From the NCBI GenBank assembly GCA_017613015.1, contig JAGAEQ010000047.1, positions 1 through 36,042 of the forward strand: 36,042 nt of DNA. The letters run 5' to 3'. The translations under genes and the position numbers were made by a program. The notes under the pieces are model-generated. The model ran no database searches, was not told the DNA's origin, and saw nothing but the letters and a program-made list of their open reading frames with translations. The DNA comes from Bacteroidales bacterium. GTDB lineage: Bacteria; Bacteroidota; Bacteroidia; Bacteroidales; WCHB1-69. Numbering within the stretch: position 1 is the stretch's first letter; every line of letters starts with the position of its first letter. Below, in pieces: positions 8,703-15,119 of this stretch.

Positions 8703-10796
8703 ATGAAAACCAATTGTTTGCGAGAGAAAATCCAAAAATGGGGAAAGATGCTCCCTGTGCTTTTTCTTGTGTTGTCATGCGTTTGTGCGCAGGCCGGCGC
8801 TCCGGTGGCTGCGAACCGGGCGGACGTGACCGTGTACGGAAAGGATTCCGTCAGCATTTGTGAAAACGCCCTTCCCTTGCGGTATGGGGACACCACTTTC
8901 TACGCCGGTACGGCCAGCGGGGTGTATAACATCCGTTTTGTCAAAGGGGTTGGCTACGACAGCATTGTGCGCCTTTCTTTGACGATATTGCCCAGCTATA
9001 CAAAGCCCGACACCCTGAAAATTTGTCAGGACGCGCTTCCGTACAGCTTCCATTCGCAGGTGATTCCCGCTTCCACTCCGGTCGGGACCTCTTCCCGCAT
9101 TGTCACCTTGAAAACCGTCCACGGTTGTGACAGCGTGATTTTTCTGCATTTGGTGATTTACCCTTCCTATGCGAAGGCGGAGGAACTCAAAGTGTGCGCC
9201 AACCAGCTGCCAATCACCTATGCCGGAAAAGCCATCTCTTCGGCAGGAAAATACACCATCCCTTTGCAGAGCGTGAACGGCTGCGACAGCGTGATTACCC
9301 TGACGGTGGTCGCGCCGCCCGCCTATGAGAAGAAGGACACGGTGCGCCTCTGTGCCGAAAACCTGCCTTACCAGCATGCCGGACAATGGTTCACCCAAGG
9401 TGGGGACTATGTCGTTCCCGCCAAGACCAAAGAAGGTTGCGACAGTGTGCTTTACCTGTCTTTGGTGGTGTATCAGTATCCGGAAGTGAAGGACACCCTG
9501 CGCCTGTGCCGCACGGCCCTGCCTTACCGCTACGGTTCCGTGATGCTGACGGACAAGGGCGATTACGATGTGAAGCTGAAATCTGTCCAGGGCTGCGACA
9601 GCCTGATCAAAGTGACGGTGATTATCGCGCCGACCTACCGTGTTCCTCGCAACATGCATTTGTGTGTCAATGACCTGCCTTACCGTTACGGTGATTTGAA
9701 CATTACGGATTCGGGAAGCTACACCGTGCCCATGCAGAGTGTCTACCATTGCGACAGTATAGTGGAACTGCATGTGACCCTGGGACATCCGTCCTCGCAT
9801 GCCTTCTCGGACACCATCTGTTTTGGTGAAGGCTATTACCGCAACGGTTATGCGATGCCTCCCGGCGCCTTCACGAACGATTACCTGATTATCTACGGCC
9901 GTCGGCCCGCTGCCAACAGCGAAGGCTGCGACAGCAGTTTTGCCTTGACCATCCGCGTGATGCCTGCCTATGAGAACAACGATTCCCTGCTGATTTGCGA
10001 GGGTTCGCTTCCCATCCGCCGTCACGGCCGGGTGTTCAACGCCCCGGGTGACTACAGCATTAACCTGTATACCGTTTACGGCTGCGACAGCATCATTAAT
10101 TTCTGCTTGCAGACCACCCGTTCCTACAGCCGTTCGCTGACTGCGCACTTCTGCGCCGGTTCTGTCTACACGCTGGGGGACTCCTCTTTCCGTGAGACTG
10201 GAAATTACGTGGTTTCCATGCAAACCAAGGACGGCTGCGACTCCGTGGTCTACCTGAGCTTGATCAAGGACGACCGTCTGCCCTACACCCCGGGCCAGAT
10301 TTACACTAAACAGGATTTGTACGAGACCGACAAGCACACCTTCTGGATCAGCAGTGTGCCCAATGCGTATTTTTACAAGTGGACCTATACCAATCCCTTG
10401 TGGCAGCCGATAGGCGCGACAAACGACTATGTGTTCGCCATGCGGAACATTCAGCCCGAGGATACGGGCACGGTGACGGTGGTGGCCGGCAATGCCTGCG
10501 GCTTGTCCTCCGCCTCCCGCGTGACAGTGGAGCCTACGGCCGTGCAGGAAGCCATGGAAGGAAGACAGATTCGCCTCTACCCGAATCCGGTGCCGGAGCA
10601 GTTTGTGCTGGAGACGGGCGATGCCGTGGCGGATGGTGTGGAAGTGTGCGATGTGACGGGCCGCTGCCTGTTGCGCCAGCCTCTTTACGGGGACCGCACG
10701 GAAATTTCCATGCAGCGTTTCAGCGCGGGCTGTTACTTGGTCCGTGTGATGGATGGGCGGCGCGTGGTCAAGGCGCTGCCTGTGGTCAAGCAATAG
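8703..10796 (+). CDS. T9SS type A cargo protein made of about nine Cys/GCDS repeats
   Basis: A 697-residue secreted protein with an N-terminal signal region (hydrophobic MLPVLFLVLSCVCAQA, about residues 16-31). About nine tandem repeats of roughly 50-57 residues follow, spanning about residues 45-525. Each has an early Cys (LRLCRTALPYRYG, MHLCVNDLPYRYG), a GxYxV strand and a late GCDS motif (QGCDSLI, NGCDSVI, KEGCDSVLYLSL). One repeat has GYDS and another HCDS. After a PKD/Ig-like stretch (about 530-615) the C-terminus is a type A sorting domain beginning IRLYPNPVPEQF and ending VVKALPVVKQ. Similar Cys...GCDS modules occur in other Bacteroidota surface proteins. Function unknown; an adhesin or matrix role is inference. 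It has its own promoter and terminator. Confidence 0.85.
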   Translation: MKTNCLREKIQKWGKMLPVLFLVLSCVCAQAGAPVAANRADVTVYGKDSVSICENALPLRYGDTTFYAGTASGVYNIRFVKGVGYDSIVRLSLTILPSYTKPDTLKICQDALPYSFHSQVIPASTPVGTSSRIVTLKTVHGCDSVIFLHLVIYPSYAKAEELKVCANQLPITYAGKAISSAGKYTIPLQSVNGCDSVITLTVVAPPAYEKKDTVRLCAENLPYQHAGQWFTQGGDYVVPAKTKEGCDSVLYLSLVVYQYPEVKDTLRLCRTALPYRYGSVMLTDKGDYDVKLKSVQGCDSLIKVTVIIAPTYRVPRNMHLCVNDLPYRYGDLNITDSGSYTVPMQSVYHCDSIVELHVTLGHPSSHAFSDTICFGEGYYRNGYAMPPGAFTNDYLIIYGRRPAANSEGCDSSFALTIRVMPAYENNDSLLICEGSLPIRRHGRVFNAPGDYSINLYTVYGCDSIINFCLQTTRSYSRSLTAHFCAGSVYTLGDSSFRETGNYVVSMQTKDGCDSVVYLSLIKDDRLPYTPGQIYTKQDLYETDKHTFWISSVPNAYFYKWTYTNPLWQPIGATNDYVFAMRNIQPEDTGTVTVVAGNACGLSSASRVTVEPTAVQEAMEGRQIRLYPNPVPEQFVLETGDAVADGVEVCDVTGRCLLRQPLYGDRTEISMQRFSAGCYLVRVMDGRRVVKALPVVKQ
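8830..10275 (+). repeat. Nine tandem protein repeats (Cys...GCDS modules), divergent at DNA level
   Basis: Boundaries are approximate. The repeat unit is about 52 codons: [V/L]xxC-x4-LPYxYG, then a Gly-Xaa-Tyr-Xaa-Val strand, then GCDSxxxLxLxV ending in a Pro/Tyr-rich joint such as APTYRVPR or YPSYAKAE. The copies are clearly related as protein but not near-identical as DNA, so they are old duplications rather than a recent expansion. Repeat 7, containing GFGEGYYRNG-like sequence, is the most divergent and carries an insertion. Confidence 0.8.
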
Positions 10797-10818
10797 GAGA
10801 GAAGAGCGATATGGCAAG

Positions 10819-10846
10819 GAGAGCGGCAAGTCCGCTCTCTTTTTTT
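10819..10846 (+). terminator. Intrinsic terminator after the GCDS-repeat gene
   Basis: GAGAGCGG (10819-10826) and CCGCTCTC (10832-10839) form a perfect 8-bp stem with a 5-base loop, followed by seven Ts (10840-10846). It lies 22 bases after the stop at 10796 and 31 bases before the next ATG, so the subtilase gene probably has its own promoter, although no TAnnTTTG box is visible there. Confidence 0.85.
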
Positions 10847-10877
10847 CATCATTCATAATTCATAGATAAAAGGCTTT

Positions 10878-12758
10878 ATGAAACGTTTTTTTTCGATTGT
10901 GCTGTTGGTGTTTTGTGTGGGTGCCAGCCTTCAGGCCCAGCAGTGCCTGCAACGCGCGGTGCGTGACGGCAGGGTGGACAGCGTGTGGTCTCGTGTGGAG
11001 ACCGGTTTTTCGGGCAAAGGGGTCATTATCGGCGTGACGGACTGGGGGTTTGATTACACCCATCCGGTGTTTTACGACACTTCCGGACAGCATTACCGCG
11101 TGTTGGCGGCTTGGGACCAGTGGCGCAAGCAGGGCCCGTCACCCGAAGGTTTCTCCTACGGTACGGAATTTCGTGGAAAAGAAGCGCTTCTGGAGGCCAA
11201 ATGTGACACTTTTAATATCTACCAATACAATTACCACGCCACCCATGTGGCTTCCATTGCCGGTGGTTCGGGAGGCGGCACGCCTTACCGTGGGGTGGCC
11301 TACGATGCGGACTTTCTCTTCGCCACCTTCCTGATTAGCGAAGATGCCGTCATTGACGCCTTCCGCTGGATGCACCGCATTGCCCAGGAGGAGCAGAAGC
11401 GGCTGGTGGTCAATATGAGCTGGGGTTTGTATTATTTCCACAACATGGACGGCACCGGCCGTATCGCCCAAGTGATGCAGAACCTTTCCGACAGCGGGGT
11501 GTTTTTTGTGACTTCCGCGGGAAACAACGGCAACGTGCCTTTCCATATCAGCCGTGATTTCTCGACGGTAAAGGACACCTTGCGCAGCCGTATCGCTTTT
11601 GACCGTTCCTCCAATGCGCATTATTGGGGGCAGGCGGTCACCATGCAGTCCGATGCGGGTGCAAGTTTTCAGGTGGCTTTGCAAATCTTGGGGGAGCGGG
11701 ATTCCTTGCTGTGCCGTTCCGGCTATTGGTCCACTGCCCAAGGGAACGCTGCGGTGGACACCTTTTTGTGTGTCAAAGGAGCGGAAAAGACAGACACCCT
11801 GTTTTTTCAGCTGCAAATGGAAAAAGCGGACAGCTACAACGGGAGACCGCAGGCACTGTTAAGGGTGAAAACCCCTCCAACGGGCTGTTCGGTCGGTTTG
11901 TATGTGATGGCTGACACGGGGGATTTCCATGCCTGGAATGTGGCGGAATTGCGTACCGGAGTCGGCAATTGGGGCGATGCCTTCGAAGCTCCGCTTCCGG
12001 GTTGGACGGCGGGGGACGCCCTGTACGGCATCGGCATGCCGGCTGCTGTCCCTTGCGCCTTGAGCGTGGCTGCCCACGAATCCACGTACAAGTTCGGTGC
12101 GGCCACCCGTGGCGGGGAGATAGCCCCTTTTTCTTCCTTCGGCCCCAGTTTCAATGCGGCGACCAAACCGGAGCTTTCCGCTCCCGGATACGCTGTGGTG
12201 GCCGCCATTTCCTCTTACACCGACCGCTTTACCGGCACCTATACCACTACCGTTTCGTTCAACGGGCGGGAATACCCCTTCGCGCCCTTGTCCGGAACTT
12301 CCATGGCTTCCCCCTTTGTCGCCGGAGTGGCCGCCTTGGCGCTACAGGCCAATCCATACCTGAGCAGTGCGGAGCTGAAGGAGGTCCTCACATCCACCGC
12401 CTACCAGGACTACGACACCCGCAAGGAGGGGGAGCTGCGTTTCGGGGCGGGGAAAGTCAATGCCTGCGCCGCTGTGCGTGAAGCCTTGAAACAAACTGGC
12501 TCACAGGATTTCCAGCCTTCTGGCCCCGCTTTTTCCGTTTATCCCAATCCGGCGGTTGCAGAATGCCATGTCCGTTGCCTGCGTTCCTCCGGACCGGTGC
12601 ATGCGTCCTTGTATGACGGCAGCGGTCGCTTGCTGGAGCGTTTGGCCTGGACAGAAGGAGTGCATACGCTTTCCTTGGCTTCCTTGTCCCCCGGTTTCTA
12701 TTATTTGAAGCTCACGGACGGGCTCAATAGCGAAATCCGCAAGCTTGTCAAGTGGTAA
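10878..12758 (+). CDS. S8 family subtilisin-like serine protease, T9SS type A cargo
   Basis: A 626-residue secreted protease with signal peptide MKRFFSIVLLVFCVGASLQA. The catalytic triad can be read: Asp55 in VTDWGFDYTHP, His120 in YHATHVASIAGG and Ser475 in SGTSMASPFVAGVAAL. The oxyanion Asn is Asn216 in TSAGNNG. His is followed by Ala rather than the usual Gly (HATHV instead of HGTHV). A long segment between Asn216 and Ser475 forms an inserted beta domain typical of Bacteroidota subtilases. The C-terminus is a type A sorting domain from about residue 545, beginning FSVYPNPAVAECHV and ending EIRKLVKW. Expected to be exported to the cell surface or medium; substrate unknown. Confidence 0.92.
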   Translation: MKRFFSIVLLVFCVGASLQAQQCLQRAVRDGRVDSVWSRVETGFSGKGVIIGVTDWGFDYTHPVFYDTSGQHYRVLAAWDQWRKQGPSPEGFSYGTEFRGKEALLEAKCDTFNIYQYNYHATHVASIAGGSGGGTPYRGVAYDADFLFATFLISEDAVIDAFRWMHRIAQEEQKRLVVNMSWGLYYFHNMDGTGRIAQVMQNLSDSGVFFVTSAGNNGNVPFHISRDFSTVKDTLRSRIAFDRSSNAHYWGQAVTMQSDAGASFQVALQILGERDSLLCRSGYWSTAQGNAAVDTFLCVKGAEKTDTLFFQLQMEKADSYNGRPQALLRVKTPPTGCSVGLYVMADTGDFHAWNVAELRTGVGNWGDAFEAPLPGWTAGDALYGIGMPAAVPCALSVAAHESTYKFGAATRGGEIAPFSSFGPSFNAATKPELSAPGYAVVAAISSYTDRFTGTYTTTVSFNGREYPFAPLSGTSMASPFVAGVAALALQANPYLSSAELKEVLTSTAYQDYDTRKEGELRFGAGKVNACAAVREALKQTGSQDFQPSGPAFSVYPNPAVAECHVRCLRSSGPVHASLYDGSGRLLERLAWTEGVHTLSLASLSPGFYYLKLTDGLNSEIRKLVKW

Positions 12759-12869
12759 GCGGCTTTTTCAGGAAAAAGGATGCCACTTAGAAAAACTGCA
12801 GCTGCAGGTCAACGGTTATGCGACTTCTCCACCATTCTGACACCCAACAGGCGGTTGTTTTTGGGTAGT

Positions 12870-12897
12870 AAAAAAGCGCCGCTTGCGGCGGCGCTTT
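12870..12897 (-). terminator. Intrinsic terminator between convergent protease genes
   Basis: AAAGCGCCGC (12873-12882) pairs perfectly with GCGGCGCTTT (12888-12897) around a 5-base loop. Read on the minus strand the stem is followed by a run of six Ts (12875-12870), so it best terminates the C10 protease transcript, 20 bases beyond that stop. On the plus strand only three Ts follow, so it may work weakly for the subtilase gene as well. Confidence 0.85.
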
Positions 12898-12917
12898 GTG
12901 CGTAGGGAGGGTGCGGA

Positions 12918-15098
12918 CTAACGCACCAGCTGTATTTTCCTGCTGATGCTGCCTTTGCCCGTTTGTATGGTCAGGAAATACACGCCGGCAGCATAATTCT
13001 CCACAGGCAGTTGGATTTCCGTCTGGTTCTCTTGGGTATTCAAGGAAGTTTGGTACAAGCTGCGGCCCATCATGTCGGTCAGGCGCAGGCTGATGCTGCG
13101 GCTCTCATTGGTCTCGAAGCTCAGCTGCACATTGACGCGGTCTGTGGCGGGGTTGGGGTAGACGTTGCAGGCGGTCATTCCGGCCTGATGCTCCTCCACT
13201 CCGACGTTGATGCCATAACGGAGCGACCAGCCTTTTCCGGCTTTGTCGTTGTCGCTGCGGAAACGCAGGTAGATGCCATTCTTGTCAAACGCAATGGTTT
13301 TGTCCAATGCGGGCGGATTGGCTTTGGTGTAGGTGGCCGCTATGGAGCTGATAGTTTGGAGAATGCTGGAATTGAAGTTGTTCGCGGCCTTGTAGTTGAA
13401 CACGGTCAGCTCGTCGCCTTCCCCCAGGTCGAATTGGTCGAAGGCAAGCCAAATGGCGTTCGCACCCTGGGGCTCAAGCCGCCAGTAGCAAGTGTTGGCG
13501 TCGGCATAGGCTTTGCCGTTGCTTCCGTTGTTGATGGTTCCTGAAGTCTCCGTGATGCGGTATGTGTTGCTGATGATTTCGGTGATATTGCAGTAATCCA
13601 GACTGTTAAGCGTCGTGGTGTAGTTAAACAGAAAACCGCTGCCCGTGTTGTTGTCATTGCTGGGGGTGAAGGTGATATAGGCCGTCCCTCCATTGATGCG
13701 CAGGCTTTTCCCGGCGATGTGTTTCCCGGAATAAGTGGCTAAGAGCGTGGTTTTTGCCGCGTCTCCGTAGATGGAAAGCACGTCGTTGGTGTCGGTGTCG
13801 AAATTGGAGCAGGTCAGGGTGATGGTGGTGGCGTTGGGCGGGCAGATCAGCCAGGTGCAGGCGTTGGCGTCTGTGTAAGGCATGGCCCTGTTGCCCAAGG
13901 CGAACGAACCGTAAGTGGCGGTCAGGGTGTCGTTGGTTTTCACGGTGAAATTCTGCGGTTTGATGTTGCAGACCACTTCGTGGCCGCCGCTGAAGTCGTA
14001 TTTGCCCACCTTGTTGAGGTTGTCGATGTTGTAATAGCCGTTGGAAGAGCCTCCCCAGCCCCAGTTCATGTGGAAATTCCCGTTCGCATCGTAACCGTCG
14101 CAGTTCCAAGCGTGTCCTTCGCCTCCTTCAGAGGGATTGCCGCTATAGACCATGGGGCAGCCCTGATCCAAATTGTCTTTCAGCAGTTTGTGCCAAGCCG
14201 AGTCGGTGTAGTTTTTGCGTTCCGCGAACTGAATAGTGGAAGCGTAGCCGAAGTATTTCTTCAAGGCATTGACAATCTTGATGGTCTGGGAACCGGAACC
14301 GGCGGGGCCATAACCCATGTTCACGGCGATGCCGGCGTGGTTGATCAGTTGGGCGATAGCGTTGCTGTAGTCCGTTGCCACATCGGCCATGGCGTTGAAG
14401 TTGTAGTTCGTTTGTCCGAAATTGGCGGACAGTTTGCCGTAGGAAGAGGTGTAGGAGGTAGAACCCGACCCTTTTTTCGGATGGCGGTAGTAGTACATGA
14501 TTTGGGACGCGGAAAGGGCCACGCAGCCTACCGGGACGTGGTTGTCGTAGGACGCTGTTCCGGCGACTGCCTCGCCTTCGCTGTTATCGTCGGCGGGACA
14601 GTTGGTGTTGTAGTATTTGTTCTGGTTCCAGGTGCTGGGAAGCAGCGGCGCGACCGCATTTTCGCCCTTTTTCTGGCGGAATACCGGCGTTCCGGCCTTC
14701 AGTTCCTCCCATTGCCTCAGCACGTCCGCCGGGGATTTCTCCTCGGATTGGGCCGCCGATGCGACGGATTCTGAATAAGCGTTCATCCACTGTCTTACCA
14801 CAGGGTTCTCCATTTGAATGTCAAAGGAGTTCTCGGTGGAATAGGCGAGAATGGGCTTGGTTTTCTCCTCTGCGGAGACAATGACGAATCCGCCTTCCGC
14901 AAAGTTGAAGATATGGAACACGGCTTTCCCGTCGCGCATTTGGGTTAAGGATTCACTGATGCTTGCGCTTTGACCGTTCTGCCATTGGTTGCGGTAGTTC
15001 TCCGCGATTTTTTTTGCTGTGGCGAAATCCACGGCTTGGGCGGATGCGCCTAAGCAGACCATGCAGGCCAATAGTGTCAGAATGCTGTTCTTTATCAT
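12918..15098 (-). CDS. C10 family (streptopain/interpain-like) cysteine protease with two CUB-like domains, T9SS type A cargo
   Basis: A 726-residue secreted protease. It has a signal peptide (MIKNSILTLLACMVCLGASAQA) and a Spi-type prodomain (about 22-130: FATAKKIAENYRNQ, GGFVIVSAEE, PILAYS). The C10 catalytic domain has the nucleophile Cys192 in PVGCVALSASQIMYYY and His329 in GEGHAWNCDGYD, followed by NFHMNWGWGG. Two CUB-like beta domains follow (about 386-500 and 505-640), each opening with a TATYG or SGTINNG strand and containing FDTDTND or FDLGEGDELTVF. The C-terminus is a type A sorting domain beginning NVYPNPATDRVNV and ending SISRKIQLVR. The prodomain would keep the enzyme inactive until export. 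It starts 21 bases after the propeller gene, so the two are likely co-transcribed. Confidence 0.92.
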   Translation of the reverse strand: MIKNSILTLLACMVCLGASAQAVDFATAKKIAENYRNQWQNGQSASISESLTQMRDGKAVFHIFNFAEGGFVIVSAEEKTKPILAYSTENSFDIQMENPVVRQWMNAYSESVASAAQSEEKSPADVLRQWEELKAGTPVFRQKKGENAVAPLLPSTWNQNKYYNTNCPADDNSEGEAVAGTASYDNHVPVGCVALSASQIMYYYRHPKKGSGSTSYTSSYGKLSANFGQTNYNFNAMADVATDYSNAIAQLINHAGIAVNMGYGPAGSGSQTIKIVNALKKYFGYASTIQFAERKNYTDSAWHKLLKDNLDQGCPMVYSGNPSEGGEGHAWNCDGYDANGNFHMNWGWGGSSNGYYNIDNLNKVGKYDFSGGHEVVCNIKPQNFTVKTNDTLTATYGSFALGNRAMPYTDANACTWLICPPNATTITLTCSNFDTDTNDVLSIYGDAAKTTLLATYSGKHIAGKSLRINGGTAYITFTPSNDNNTGSGFLFNYTTTLNSLDYCNITEIISNTYRITETSGTINNGSNGKAYADANTCYWRLEPQGANAIWLAFDQFDLGEGDELTVFNYKAANNFNSSILQTISSIAATYTKANPPALDKTIAFDKNGIYLRFRSDNDKAGKGWSLRYGINVGVEEHQAGMTACNVYPNPATDRVNVQLSFETNESRSISLRLTDMMGRSLYQTSLNTQENQTEIQLPVENYAAGVYFLTIQTGKGSISRKIQLVR

Positions 15099-15119
15099 GG
15101 TTTGGTAGAATTAGGTTTT

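Noticed and set aside
8775..10856. A 693-codon minus-strand open frame opposite the GCDS-repeat gene.
   Set aside because: It mirrors the repeats of the real gene, has no domain and no start context; it is a shadow of high-GC coding bias.
12796..12807. CTGCAGCTGCAG palindrome downstream of the subtilase gene.
   Set aside because: It is short, has no T tract and no partner copy nearby; no function can be supported.
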